Part shown: positions 1 to 9,060 of the stretch, piece by piece | Layout of the letters: every line of letters begins with the position of its first letter | Position numbering within the stretch: the first letter of the stretch is position 1 | NCBI RefSeq assembly: GCF_007860175.1 | Contig: NZ_SJPX01000002.1 | Span: 1,550,001-1,614,000, forward strand | Length of the DNA: 64,000 nucleotides | Reading direction: 5' to 3' | Source of the DNA: Rubripirellula reticaptiva | GTDB lineage: Bacteria > Planctomycetota > Planctomycetia > Pirellulales > Pirellulaceae | The notes under the pieces: model-generated | What the model saw: the letters and a program-made list of their open reading frames with translations, nothing else | Databases searched by the model: none | What the model was told of the DNA's origin: nothing | Translations under genes and position numbers: made by a program

Positions 1-2
1 CT

Positions 3-1073
3 GCCGACCAATGGTTCGACCAGCGCCGACCTGAACTGCTCGATTCGTTCCGGAAACTCGTTTACGGCCAGCGCCCCGACACACAGTATTCGCTTTCTTT
101 CGCGACAGTTTCCGAAGCAACCATCCTGGATGGCACCGCAATCGGGAAAACAATCACGGCCACGCTGCAAATCGATGACCACACGTTTTCGTTCCCCTTT
201 GTGTTGTTCACTCCGACCAATGCCGGTAATGACCTGCCTGCGGTCATTCTCATCAACAACCGATCGTTTCCATCGGTTGATGAAGTGAACAGCAAGTACG
301 ATTCGTTTTTCCCGGTCAAAGACCTGATCGATCGTGGATACGCGGCGGCCGCGTTCTTTACATCCGATGTCGATCCCGATCGCGCGGACGGTTTTGCCGA
401 TGGCATTCGCGGATTCTTCGCTCAGGGTAAACCACTGGCCGACGACGCTTGGCGAAGTCTGTCGGCTTGGGGATTTGCTGCCAGTCGTGTGCTGGACTAC
501 CTCGAACGACTGCCGGAAATTGACTCGTCGCGAGTTGCTGTCGTCGGCCATTCTCGGGGCGGAAAAACTTCGCTGTGGGCGGCTGCCGAAGACCCTCGAT
601 TTGCGGTCGCGTACAGCAACCATTCCGGATGCGGCGGCGCTGCCCTATCGCGTCGAGCCTTTGGTGAAACCGTCGATCGAATCACGTCCGCATTTCCGCA
701 TTGGTTCAGTCCCAATTTTGCAAAGTATGCTGGCCGAGAAAACGAATTGCCGATCGATCAACACGAATTATTTTCGCTGATCGCTCCGCGTCCCGTCTAT
801 GTAGCCAGCGCTGACGAAGACTTGTGGGCTGACCCGCGAGGCGAATATTTATCGCTCGTGCTATCCGCACCGGTGTATCAATTGCTTGGCAAACGATCGA
901 TCGGCGATGAAGTCATCGCAGACTCTGATTTGACCAACTCCGCCTACCCGCCACCGCTGGATCACCCCGTCATCGTGGGCCAAACGGGCTATCACATCGG
1001 TTCCGGTGGCCACGGATTGACCCATGTGGATTGGAAGAACTTCCTAGATTTTTTCGGTAGGCTGCCGAAGTGA
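3..1073 (+). CDS. CE15-like glucuronoyl esterase / alpha-beta hydrolase, 5' truncated by window edge
   Basis: The reading frame is open to the left edge, so the gene starts outside the window. The visible 356 residues show an alpha/beta hydrolase: the nucleophile elbow GHSRGGK near nt 547-567, a following SNHSGCGGAALSRR segment, and ADEDLWADPRGE plus GGHGLTHVDW near the C-terminus, which would supply the acid and the histidine. This set of motifs fits carbohydrate esterase family 15 (glucuronoyl methylesterases that cleave lignin-glucuronoxylan esters) and the bacterial esterases related to it. Family members are normally exported; the signal peptide would lie upstream and is not visible. The stop codon overlaps the GTG start of the next gene (GTGA), which suggests translational coupling. 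The exact substrate cannot be judged from sequence. Confidence 0.8.
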   Translation, partial: ADQWFDQRRPELLDSFRKLVYGQRPDTQYSLSFATVSEATILDGTAIGKTITATLQIDDHTFSFPFVLFTPTNAGNDLPAVILINNRSFPSVDEVNSKYDSFFPVKDLIDRGYAAAAFFTSDVDPDRADGFADGIRGFFAQGKPLADDAWRSLSAWGFAASRVLDYLERLPEIDSSRVAVVGHSRGGKTSLWAAAEDPRFAVAYSNHSGCGGAALSRRAFGETVDRITSAFPHWFSPNFAKYAGRENELPIDQHELFSLIAPRPVYVASADEDLWADPRGEYLSLVLSAPVYQLLGKRSIGDEVIADSDLTNSAYPPPLDHPVIVGQTGYHIGSGGHGLTHVDWKNFLDFFGRLPK

Positions 1074-2245
1074 GTTTGGCCGGAACCATTCTCGTAGGTG
1101 CCGGTGTCGTCGGACGATCGATCTTACGCGCCCACATCGACGCCCGGATATCGGTCCATCTGGTCGACATGAATCCATCTGCGATCGAGCTCGCGATCGA
1201 TTCACTAGACCTAAGCGACGACTGGCAGGTCATGCCACCAGCTCAAATCAGCGAGTCGTTGACCACCGTTCCAATTCGACATGGTAGAGACAGCGAGCCG
1301 CGACCGACAATTTTAATCGAATCCATTGCCGAGCGATTGGACGTCAAACAAAAGTTCTTTGCCGAAGCGGCGCAAGTCTTTGCTGATGAAACGGTTTTCT
1401 GCAGCAACACATCAACGCTGCGGATCACGACGATCGCGTCGTCGCTTCAATGCGCTAGCCGATTTGCAGGGATGCACTTCTTCATGCCGGTCGAACAGCG
1501 ACCGGCTGTTGAAATTGTTCGCGGCGAACGCACCAGCGAAGCAACCATCCAAGCCTGCAACCAACATGTCCTGCGTCTCGGAAAAGAACCGCTGGTGGTC
1601 AAAGACAGCCCCGGTTTTATCGTCAATCGGTTGTTATCACCGTATTTGAACCAAGCGATGCTGCTGCTGTGCCATGGTGTTGCCGCCGACCGGATCGAGC
1701 GTGCGGCGATCGCGTATGGAATGCCGATGTCGCCACTCGAATTGATTGACACCATCGGAACTCGCACAACGTTTGATGCTGGCCGCGTGTACTGGCAATC
1801 GTTTCCCAATCGGATCGCTCCAGCACCCATGCTAGGAAAAATGATCAAGACTGGACGACTAGGCAAGTCGGTCGGCGCAGGGTTCTACGATTACACGAAC
1901 GGCCAACGTTCCCAGGATCTAGCGCCGGAGACCATAAAACTTGCCGAGAGTTATTTTCGGCCCATCGCGGAACTAACCGATCTTGATCTAGTCGAGCTCC
2001 TATCGATTCCGATGCGAATCGAAGCGGCAATTGCCCACGACGAGGGCACCGTTTCATTGTTTGAATCGTTCGACGTCGCGATGCGAGGTGGACTTGGATT
2101 CTCACCCCACCAAGCTTGGTCTGAATTCTTTAATGATCTTGGCAGCGACACGATTCAATCCTCGATCGAACGTTGGCGGCCAACTTTCAAGTCAATGAAT
2201 CACGATTTATCAGCCCGGCAATTGCTGGAACAACGACCATCCTGA
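1070..2245 (+). CDS. 3-hydroxyacyl-CoA dehydrogenase family protein
   Basis: This is a 391-residue NAD-dependent dehydrogenase. The N-terminus has a Rossmann fold (LVGAGVVGRSILRAHID, then an acidic residue in HLVDMN). The middle carries the 3HCDH features SNTSTLRITTIAS, HFFMPVEQRPAVEIV and KDSPGFIVNRLLSPYLNQAM, and the C-terminal domain follows with MLGKMIKTGRLGKSVGAGFYDY. It resembles the dehydrogenase half of FadB/FadJ but has no enoyl-CoA hydratase part, so it would oxidise a 3-hydroxyacyl-CoA to the 3-keto form in the cytoplasm. The start is GTG at 1070, overlapping the upstream stop by 4 nt. The neighbouring esterase gives no pathway clue. A role in short-chain hydroxyacyl-CoA metabolism rather than full beta-oxidation is possible. 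Confidence 0.88.
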   Translation: MSLAGTILVGAGVVGRSILRAHIDARISVHLVDMNPSAIELAIDSLDLSDDWQVMPPAQISESLTTVPIRHGRDSEPRPTILIESIAERLDVKQKFFAEAAQVFADETVFCSNTSTLRITTIASSLQCASRFAGMHFFMPVEQRPAVEIVRGERTSEATIQACNQHVLRLGKEPLVVKDSPGFIVNRLLSPYLNQAMLLLCHGVAADRIERAAIAYGMPMSPLELIDTIGTRTTFDAGRVYWQSFPNRIAPAPMLGKMIKTGRLGKSVGAGFYDYTNGQRSQDLAPETIKLAESYFRPIAELTDLDLVELLSIPMRIEAAIAHDEGTVSLFESFDVAMRGGLGFSPHQAWSEFFNDLGSDTIQSSIERWRPTFKSMNHDLSARQLLEQRPS

Positions 2246-2400
2246 TCGCAAAATCATCACAATTCGCGGGCAGTCCACTAGGAAAGGGGGGGCGACGACC
2301 CATAATGAACATCTGCTACCCAAGTTGGGCGGCACGCGGGGCGATGGATTGCGTCCGCTTGATTCGATCAATCGTTTGAATAGTTGGAAGAGGTTTTGTG

Positions 2401-2685
2401 ATGAAGTCAGGTATTTTCAGCGTTGCTTTGTTGACGTTCGTGTTGTCGTTGGTCGGTTGCGAAGCAGCCACTGATGAAATCAGTAAGGGCGCAAGCGACG
2501 TTGCCGACACCGCCAGCGAAGCAGCCGACAGTGCCGGCGAAGCAGTTGACGCTGCTGTCGACTCAACCACCGAAGCAATCGGTCAAGCAAAGGATAAAGC
2601 AGAAGAAGTCGTCGGTGATGGCGTCGATGCCGCCGAAGAAAAGATCGGCGAAGCTGCCGATGCTGTCAAAAACGCTGTCGAGTAA
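2401..2685 (+). CDS. small lipoprotein with amphipathic Ala/Asp/Glu repeats
   Basis: This is a 94-residue protein. It has a short signal peptide with a lipobox (LSLVGC; Cys at about residue 20) and is therefore predicted to be lipidated and membrane-tethered. The mature part is a run of A/D/E/K/S-rich 11-residue-like units (for example DTASEAADSAGEAVDAA and GVDAAEEKIGEAADAVKN), which would form a long amphipathic helix like LEA or apolipoprotein-type proteins. ATG at 2401 is chosen over the GTG at 2398 because GGAAGAGG at 2386-2393 sits 7 nt upstream of it. The function is unknown; envelope stress protection is a guess based on the helix type. It is monocistronic and ends in a convergent intergenic region. 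Confidence 0.8.
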   Translation: MKSGIFSVALLTFVLSLVGCEAATDEISKGASDVADTASEAADSAGEAVDAAVDSTTEAIGQAKDKAEEVVGDGVDAAEEKIGEAADAVKNAVE

Positions 2686-2765
2686 GACAACCTTTCAAAA
2701 TCAGAATCAGACGTTGGCGACGGCAACTAACCCTGTAGCGCCCAAGTCTGAATCGTTCATGCCAA

Positions 2766-2795
2766 CAAGCGGCCAGTGTTCTCACCAGCCGCTTG
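2766..2795. terminator. hairpin between convergent genes, possible bidirectional terminator
   Basis: The 8-bp perfect inverted repeat CAAGCGGC (2766-2773) / GCCGCTTG (2788-2795) has a 14-nt loop. It lies in the 171-nt space between the lipoprotein gene (+) and the transporter-propeller gene (-). No T-run follows on either strand, so classical intrinsic termination is doubtful. Confidence 0.35.
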
Positions 2796-2856
2796 CTGCA
2801 TTTAGTGATGACGCAAATCAACTGTCTCGCTGGGACAAAAGAGCCAACCAGCCGAC

Positions 2857-5457
2857 TTACTCGATGCAGACAAGATATTCCTGGCGCTGATCGTTTTGAT
2901 ACTCGGCCATTCGAAGGAAGATCTGCTTGCCGCTAAACGTTGGCGTTGCAAAGACGCTGGTGCCTAGTTTATTGACGCTGACCTTTTTGAATCCGTCGGA
3001 GTTGGCTTCGAAAACATGCGTCTCGCCGTCTTCATTGGTACCGTAGATTCGGTCGCCGACGAGAACCAACGAACCGCTGAACGTGCCGCCGAGTCGCTTC
3101 TTCCACACCGTCTCACCGTCGGCTGCCCGAATGCAGACCGCGATTCCTTCGTCGAGCACGGCATACAAATAACCGTCGCGCAGCACAAACGAAGGAACAT
3201 AGATTCGCAAATTTTGGTCCCAAACCAGTTTCCCCGAATCGGTCGCGTCATAGGCGGCCAAATGATTTCGGGGATAGCCACCGCTGCTGAACACCAATCG
3301 ACCGTCGGTCGGTGTCGATGAAACGCACTCGGTGGTTGCGCCATCGACCTTCCAGAGAACTTTTCCGGTCATCGGATCCAAGCTTTCGACAATGTCACAG
3401 CCCGTCATGATCAATTGGTCTTCACCATCGATTTGGACAATCGATGGCGATGCGTAGTTGGGTTTGGCAGGACGATCATGTTTCCAAAGCATACTTCCGT
3501 TTTCGCGGTTCATCGCCACGACCGCACCGCCGCCTTTGTTGTCAGCCGATGCGATCACCATCGATCGATAGATCACCGGCGAGCTACCGTAACCTTGATG
3601 GACTTCGTAGTCGGATACCTTTGACTTCCAAAGCAGTTCTCCATCCAGCGATAACGCGGACGTCCAAACAGCGTTGTCATTCAAGAAATTGATAAACAGA
3701 CGCGTGCCATCGGTCGCGACCGATGAAGAAGCCATCGAGGCTTTGTCGTTTGCTTTGCGGCCACTCTTACTGGCAAAACCGCCTTCGTGAACGATCGCTT
3801 GCCAAACCTGCTGGCCCGTATTTCGGTCAAAGCAAAGCACAAGCTGTTGCTGAGAATCCGCTAGCGCGGTCGGCACATAAACTCGATCGCCCAACACCAT
3901 TGGCGATCCGTGACCGCGTCCTTTGATCGGTGACTTCCATCGCACGTTTTCGGTATCGGACCAAGTCGTCGGCACACCGGTCGCCGTCGTCACGATGCCG
4001 TCGTGATTCGCACCGCGCCAAGCGGGCCAGTCAGTCGCAGAAATGTCGGCTGCCGAGGAATTCGTGGTGCAGGCTAAGGAGCCCAGAAACAACAACATCG
4101 CCGCAGTCGTGCCGGACGGTTTTCCATGATCTTTGCCATGATCACGGAACAACAGCACAAATCCAACCAACACAGCAAGCGCGAAGAAGGCAGGTTTCAT
4201 CCACAGCTCTTTCCATTCGATCGATGCCAATTCCGAGTGCCGCAGTTCGTCCTTTTCGGCGACCATTGCGGCAATTGAATCGGGACTCGCACCGGCCTGA
4301 GTGGCCGACTCGATCGCCTTGGTCTTCTCGACGACTTGTTCGTTGAATTGCTTTGCTTGTTCGGTCGTGTGCTGGCCTTCGACTTGCCCGGCAACCTGAG
4401 CACCGATCATCATGCCGAGACCGAGCGTCAACATGACCAACAATCCCTGGGCTTGAGCACGCATCGCCGGCGGAGCCTTTTTGTCGGTGTAGATCTGGCC
4501 CGTGACGAAAAAGAAGTCGTAACAGATGCCGTGCAAAACGATCCCGCCAATAATCATCCAGCGAATTTCGTCCGATGCACCAAACGCGAACAGAGTGTAA
4601 CGAAGCACCCAAGCCAACATGCCGATCGCCAGCATCCACTTCACGCCCAAGCGTTTGAAGAAGAACGGTACAACCAACAGGAACGGGATTTCGAACCACT
4701 GGCCAAATGACATCGTGAACGCAATCGGCAACTGAACCAACTCGACGACGCGGCTGGCGATTTGGTAATAGAAAGCCAAAGGGATGCAAATCAGAATCGA
4801 TGAAATCACGAACACGGCGTACGAGCGGTCTTTGAGCAATACCAACGCATCAAGTCCAAAGAGTTGGCGAATGCTAACCTTTTCGTCGGACTTGACCGGT
4901 GGCGTATCAGGCAAAAAGAAACTGAACACGCCTAGCAAGATCGCTGCGCCTGCGGCCATGTAAAACATTCCCGCGTTGGTTTCAAAACCCGTGAAAGTCA
5001 AAGCAAAACCGGCCGCGATCCAGCCGATCGTTCCCAATACTCGTATGCCAGGAAATTCAGTTTCCGGATCCGACATGTTCTTCATAGCGATCGTGTTGGT
5101 CAGCGCCAACGTGGGATAATAAGTCAGCATGTAACCAAGAAAAAATCCCCAGTTCAGCACGGACGGCGATGGCGATTCACCCTTCATCACGGAGACAGCA
5201 GCAAACAAAATCCCGCCACCAAGCAGGTGCAAAATCGCTAGCACTTTCTGAGCACTGAAAAAGCGGTCGGCAATCAATCCAACCAACAGCGGCGTCAACA
5301 AACCAGCGATCGGACCAACCGAATACGTATTGCCGATATCACCGGCATCAAAGCCGATCGTTTGCAAAAAGTTAGGTGCGGTGACGTACCAGGCTCCCCA
5401 AACAAAGAACTCCAGAAACATCATGATGGAAAGCTGGACGCGGACAACAGGATTCAT
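2857..5457 (-). CDS. MFS nucleoside-permease-like transporter fused to PQQ-type beta-propeller
   Basis: This is a single 866-residue frame. Residues 1-430 form a 12-helix major facilitator protein ([20 protein letters not shown], then [20 protein letters not shown]) like the NupG/nucleoside-H+ symporter family. Near residue 435 is a duplicated DHGKDHGK. From Met454 there is a signal-like hydrophobic stretch ([17 protein letters not shown]), then a secreted-type PQQ/quinoprotein-like propeller ([26 protein letters not shown], repeated AxDG..VWK motifs). The propeller would sit in the periplasm if the hydrophobic stretch acts as a 13th helix. ATG at 5457 is chosen because earlier codons of the open frame give no membrane or signal sequence. 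Such propellers are normally separate genes, so this is either a true fusion or the loss of a stop between two genes. The transported substrate is unknown. Confidence 0.85.
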   Translation of the reverse strand: MNPVVRVQLSIMMFLEFFVWGAWYVTAPNFLQTIGFDAGDIGNTYSVGPIAGLLTPLLVGLIADRFFSAQKVLAILHLLGGGILFAAVSVMKGESPSPSVLNWGFFLGYMLTYYPTLALTNTIAMKNMSDPETEFPGIRVLGTIGWIAAGFALTFTGFETNAGMFYMAAGAAILLGVFSFFLPDTPPVKSDEKVSIRQLFGLDALVLLKDRSYAVFVISSILICIPLAFYYQIASRVVELVQLPIAFTMSFGQWFEIPFLLVVPFFFKRLGVKWMLAIGMLAWVLRYTLFAFGASDEIRWMIIGGIVLHGICYDFFFVTGQIYTDKKAPPAMRAQAQGLLVMLTLGLGMMIGAQVAGQVEGQHTTEQAKQFNEQVVEKTKAIESATQAGASPDSIAAMVAEKDELRHSELASIEWKELWMKPAFFALAVLVGFVLLFRDHGKDHGKPSGTTAAMLLFLGSLACTTNSSAADISATDWPAWRGANHDGIVTTATGVPTTWSDTENVRWKSPIKGRGHGSPMVLGDRVYVPTALADSQQQLVLCFDRNTGQQVWQAIVHEGGFASKSGRKANDKASMASSSVATDGTRLFINFLNDNAVWTSALSLDGELLWKSKVSDYEVHQGYGSSPVIYRSMVIASADNKGGGAVVAMNRENGSMLWKHDRPAKPNYASPSIVQIDGEDQLIMTGCDIVESLDPMTGKVLWKVDGATTECVSSTPTDGRLVFSSGGYPRNHLAAYDATDSGKLVWDQNLRIYVPSFVLRDGYLYAVLDEGIAVCIRAADGETVWKKRLGGTFSGSLVLVGDRIYGTNEDGETHVFEANSDGFKKVSVNKLGTSVFATPTFSGKQIFLRMAEYQNDQRQEYLVCIE

Positions 5458-5515
5458 GAGTTTCCGTTCGGTTGGTGAGGTCAGCGAAGAGGGGATTTTG
5501 GTGAACTGAATAAGA

Positions 5516-6445
5516 TCACTTGAAGGCCACGGGCTCGATCTGTTCGAGCGGACTATCGTCACGTGCGAAGAACATCAGATGTTGCCAGGGAAGATCGTTG
5601 TACTCGCGTACAAGCTTCAGCCCGTTTGCTTCGTATTCTTTGATGATTTGCGACTTTGACATCTTGTGCAGCGGCTTGATCGGCACGGCGGGATCTTCCT
5701 CTCGGTACTCAAGCAGCGCCACCACGCCTTCCGGCGCAAGTGATCGGCGGATGCCCCACAGCATGGATTCCGGATGCGAAAACTCGTGATAGACATCGAC
5801 CATCAACAACAAGTCCACTTCACCGGTTGGCAACTTGGGATCATCGATCTCGCCAAGGACCGGTTTGATTTGCGGCAACTTCAAACGACCGGATCGTTCA
5901 CGAAGCTTGTGCAACATTTCGCGTTGGATGTCGACGGCAAGCACTTTGCCATCTTTGCCAACCGCGCGAGCCATCGGCAGAGTCCAGTAGCCGTTACCGC
6001 AACCCAAGTCGCAGACAGTCATGCCGGGCGCAAGTTTCAATTGAATAAACGATTCCGACGTGCTCTCTTCTTCATCACGCTCGGGGCGAATCAACCAGGA
6101 CGCGCCCAGGTGCGACATCGGTTTGGCCAGCGTCCGGCCTAGATAGTCATTGCGAGCTTCTTCGATTGGTTTCGAATCAGTTGGTTTCAAATCGGCTGAC
6201 TTTGAACCAACAGGCTTCGATGCAACCGGCACAGTGCCGACATCCGCCGGCGCAGGTTCGATCGCCGCTTCTTGTGCAACCGCTGTTTCTTGCGCAACCG
6301 CTGTTTTTTGCGCAACCGCTGTTTTTTGCGCAACCGCTGTTTTTTGCGCAACCGTCCTGGCACACAAACACAGGGCCAAGGCGATCCCTACGGCAAACCT
6401 AATCTTCGTCTTTGGGAATGAATTCAAACTCGGGTTCGAACGCAT
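5516..6445 (-). CDS. exported class I SAM-dependent methyltransferase
   Basis: This 309-residue protein has an N-terminal signal-like segment ([18 protein letters not shown]), a repetitive linker of KTAVAQ units encoded by an 18-bp tandem repeat, and a methyltransferase core. The core shows motif [17 protein letters not shown], motif [13 protein letters not shown], and [18 protein letters not shown] before the late strands. This is typical of UbiE-like or predicted methyltransferases found exported in planctomycetes. ATG at 6445 is chosen because the signal sequence follows directly; it overlaps the upstream gene's end by 47 nt, and earlier Met codons (up to 6493) are possible. The acceptor substrate cannot be inferred. 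It sits just upstream of the transporter-propeller gene in the same direction, 58 nt away. Confidence 0.82.
   Translation of the reverse strand: MRSNPSLNSFPKTKIRFAVGIALALCLCARTVAQKTAVAQKTAVAQKTAVAQETAVAQEAAIEPAPADVGTVPVASKPVGSKSADLKPTDSKPIEEARNDYLGRTLAKPMSHLGASWLIRPERDEEESTSESFIQLKLAPGMTVCDLGCGNGYWTLPMARAVGKDGKVLAVDIQREMLHKLRERSGRLKLPQIKPVLGEIDDPKLPTGEVDLLLMVDVYHEFSHPESMLWGIRRSLAPEGVVALLEYREEDPAVPIKPLHKMSKSQIIKEYEANGLKLVREYNDLPWQHLMFFARDDSPLEQIEPVAFK
6271..6360. repeat. 18-bp tandem repeat inside the methyltransferase gene
   Basis: About five units of an 18-bp repeat with the core TTGCGCAACCGCTGTTT lie head to tail at 6271-6288, 6289-6306, 6307-6324, 6325-6342 and a degenerate 6343-6360. They keep frame and encode [12 protein letters not shown] hexapeptides just after the signal peptide. 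In-frame repeats of this kind can expand or contract without breaking the gene. Confidence 0.9.
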
Positions 6446-6932
6446 CTTCAAAGCTATAGACATCATCGAAATCCTCGCGGCGGTCAGTTTCACTTTTTCG
6501 CATCTGCTCGATACGAATCAGATTGTAAACCAAATCACCGAAGTCACCGGTGCGATGGATGCCCCAATTGGCAAGGACCATTTTGGCCAAGTACCCGTAC
6601 TGCTGCAGCGCATATTGCCGGCACGATTCGCACAGTTGCTGTCCAGTGACGTGCCGGGCGGCAACTTGTTCATCGGTTTCTAGATCATCATCCCCGAATT
6701 CGCCGTGCAAGACATCCGTCGCTTCGGGCATATTTTCGTGAGCGAACTGCAGCGATTCACGGATAAATTGATACGCTTCGATCTTGTAACGCGTGTCCTC
6801 GGCCAACAGATCTCGCATTGCTTGCAACGGAGACTTCATTTCAAACTCATCTGGGAACATCGAGTTGGGGGACAAACCACTGGCCGAGGCAAGATTGTTA
6901 ATGGGAATCGGTTTTCTGGGAATACCGGGCAC
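6399..6932 (-). CDS. TIGR04138-like conserved planctomycete/verrucomicrobial protein
   Basis: This 177-residue protein has the pattern I associate with the TIGR04138 (Minf_1886-type) family of unknown function: DTRYKIEAYQFIRESLQFA near the N-terminus, then HVTGQQLCESCRQYALQQYG, MVLANWGIHRTGDFGDLVYN and an acidic tail. It is cytoplasmic, with no signal or membrane segment. The open frame begins with GTG at 6932; ATG at 6860 or 6839 are alternatives, and the family core begins just after the last of these. Its 3' end overlaps the methyltransferase gene. It may be co-transcribed with the PSP1-type gene upstream. Its function is not known. Confidence 0.78.
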   Translation of the reverse strand: MPGIPRKPIPINNLASASGLSPNSMFPDEFEMKSPLQAMRDLLAEDTRYKIEAYQFIRESLQFAHENMPEATDVLHGEFGDDDLETDEQVAARHVTGQQLCESCRQYALQQYGYLAKMVLANWGIHRTGDFGDLVYNLIRIEQMRKSETDRREDFDDVYSFEDAFEPEFEFIPKDED

Positions 6933-6981
6933 CGATAACTTAACCTAGTTTCGCTGCGCAAGTTGCTCGATCGAGCGCCGA

Positions 6982-7938
6982 CTACTTGGTTCCCGAATCA
7001 GGATCCCGAGGCTTGCGGGTTCGGCTGCGCCGGGGTTTTCCCAGTTCTTCACCACGGCTGACGATGCTGATGACGTCGTCCGACTGGATCAAGACTCGGC
7101 GATGGTCGTCTGTTTTGACGGTCAACTGCCCCGACAAAATATCCTGAGCAATGACCGTCACGCTGCCTTCTCGAGTCAACACGACGCTGCCGGGTGGCGG
7201 CAGTTCCTTGGCCAGTGCCTCGTACGTGTCGTATTCGTAACGCAAGCAGCACTTCAGCCGGCCGCAACGACCCGAGATCTTCGATGGATCCAGCGTCGCC
7301 TTTTGCAACTTGGCCATCTTCATCGACACTGGCGGCATCTTGCTGAGAAACGTTGCACAGCAGATCGGTTGGCCGCAATCGCCGTAATCGGCCAACAACT
7401 TTGCTTCGTCGCGAACACCGATTTGGCGCATCTCGATTCGTGTTTGAAACTCTTTGGCAAGTTTGCGAACGAGTTCGCGAAAGTCAACGCGTTCGTCGGC
7501 CAAGAAGTAAATCACCAAACGTTCGCCGCCAAGAATGCGTTCAACGTCGACCAATTCCATCTTCAAACGAAGCGATTCAACGCAGCGGTTGGCGGCATCC
7601 AAGTCGTCACTTGTTTTCGATTCAAGATGTCGCCACTGGGATCGGTCGTCGTCGGACATCGCCCGGACGATGCGGCCCATCGTTGGCTCGTTCATCGAAT
7701 CGAGCGCTGTCGGCGTTGCTTCACACAGAACCGTTCCGATCTCCGTCCCCCGATCAGTGCGGACAATCACTTCGTCACCGTACCGATAGCTTTGCTTGGA
7801 CGTCATCACGCCAAGCGTCCGCATCGACCCGCAGCGGACCACGTACTCGGGTGGCCCCGATGCGATCGCCGTTGCGGTTTGTGATGAAGTCGATTTGCCA
7901 GCGTCAGCCTCGCCTGGCTCATTTAGCGGCTCACTCAT
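6982..7938 (-). CDS. PSP1 domain protein, RicT/YaaT family
   Basis: This 318-residue protein carries the PSP1 C-terminal domain that defines the RicT/YaaT family: FLADERVDFRELVRKLAKEF followed by GDCGQPICC and GRCGRLKCCLRYE. Cysteines at about residues 188, 193, 194, 225, 230 and 231 match the cluster that in Bacillus helps the Ric complex bind iron-sulfur and act with RNase Y in mRNA maturation. The N-terminal 30 residues are low complexity. The C-terminus is basic (PRRSRTRKPR), which suits RNA contact. The start ATG overlaps the end of the WD40-like gene by 8 nt, so the two are probably translationally coupled. Whether it has an RNA-processing role here is inference from the family. Confidence 0.87.
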   Translation of the reverse strand: MSEPLNEPGEADAGKSTSSQTATAIASGPPEYVVRCGSMRTLGVMTSKQSYRYGDEVIVRTDRGTEIGTVLCEATPTALDSMNEPTMGRIVRAMSDDDRSQWRHLESKTSDDLDAANRCVESLRLKMELVDVERILGGERLVIYFLADERVDFRELVRKLAKEFQTRIEMRQIGVRDEAKLLADYGDCGQPICCATFLSKMPPVSMKMAKLQKATLDPSKISGRCGRLKCCLRYEYDTYEALAKELPPPGSVVLTREGSVTVIAQDILSGQLTVKTDDHRRVLIQSDDVISIVSRGEELGKPRRSRTRKPRDPDSGTK

Positions 7939-9004
7939 CAGTGGAACCGTCTTGTGGAGGCGTTTCGTCGTCTACCTTGCCTTCTTGCGACCCGGCCGGC
8001 TTAGTCGTCTCGGGTGCAGCGGCTGGTTTCGGCTTTGGTTTTGACCAGCTCCAGGACCGGCCGGCCGCGACCACGCCACTCTTGCGAGTCCCGACGAGCA
8101 ACTGACCGTCACCATTCCAAGCCAACGACCAAACGCCGCTGGGCGCGTCCATCGAATCGCTGGCCGGAAAGTGCAGTCGACCACCGACTTCGGATGCCGC
8201 GATTTGCCCGGCCGGTGAAACAGCAATTTGCGTGATCCAGTCAGTCCCCTTGGCGATCACTTCGGACTTCGCGTCGGCCACAGCTTCGCACTGGTACAGA
8301 TTGCGATCGCCGCTTCCGACGACCAACTTTTTGCCGTCGTCGATCATCGCAACGCACCAAGCCGGTTCGGTTCCAAACTCGATCTTTCCAACCGCTTCCA
8401 GTTCTGGCAATTTCAGCAAATGCACATGACCGCCGCCATCGCACGCCGCAGCCATCGCACCGTCCGGCGACACCGCCAATCCGGTGACGGCATGACCATC
8501 AAGTTCAACTGACTTTGCGACCTTCGCATCGGCCAAATTCCATAGGAAGACTTTGCCGCCTTCGTTACCAGCGATCACTGATTTTTGGTCCGGCATCAAC
8601 ACCAATGCTTGGCACCATCGCTCGAACGCTTTTTCAAATGTCTTCGCTTCGCCGCCTTCGGTATTAAACGTCATCAAATTGCCGCGATAATCAACGCTAG
8701 CGACAGTTTGTCCATCGCCGGTCGCAACGACTCGCCAAACTGCAGCGGGATGAGAATAAAGCGTCATTAGAACGGCCGGATCCGATGCTTCGAATGAAAC
8801 CACATCAGCCGGGCGCAGCAGAAGTCCGCTGGCCGTCGACGCGACAAACTTGTCGCTATCACCAACCCTAGCCATCGATGTCACCCAGGCGCCATCGACG
8901 TCGGATACGGCATCTTCGCAGTAAGCCTGATTTTCGGGGGCCCAAAACAAGGCTGCCAAAATGGCCACAACGACGACTGATGATTTCATCGAGCTTTGGT
9001 TCAT
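7931..9004 (-). CDS. secreted WD40/beta-propeller-like repeat protein
   Basis: This is a 357-residue protein with an N-terminal signal peptide (SSVVVVAILAALFWAPENQA), so it is predicted to be exported. The body contains degenerate WD40-like repeats (HPAAVWRVVATGDGQTVASV, GHAVTGLAVSPDGAMAAAC, GVWSLAWNGDGQLLVGT), enough for one propeller of about seven blades. The C-terminus is Pro/Lys/Ser-rich, low complexity and probably disordered. Proteins like this usually act as protein-interaction scaffolds; no catalytic residues are visible. ATG at 9004 is used; the Met at 8989 is an alternative that still keeps the signal. It overlaps the downstream PSP1 gene by 8 nt. Confidence 0.82.
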   Translation of the reverse strand: MNQSSMKSSVVVVAILAALFWAPENQAYCEDAVSDVDGAWVTSMARVGDSDKFVASTASGLLLRPADVVSFEASDPAVLMTLYSHPAAVWRVVATGDGQTVASVDYRGNLMTFNTEGGEAKTFEKAFERWCQALVLMPDQKSVIAGNEGGKVFLWNLADAKVAKSVELDGHAVTGLAVSPDGAMAAACDGGGHVHLLKLPELEAVGKIEFGTEPAWCVAMIDDGKKLVVGSGDRNLYQCEAVADAKSEVIAKGTDWITQIAVSPAGQIAASEVGGRLHFPASDSMDAPSGVWSLAWNGDGQLLVGTRKSGVVAAGRSWSWSKPKPKPAAAPETTKPAGSQEGKVDDETPPQDGSTDE

Positions 9005-9060
9005 CCGCTTATTCCCATCTGCGTTTAGATTTGTTGACCATGACGAGTCATGGTCTTTGA

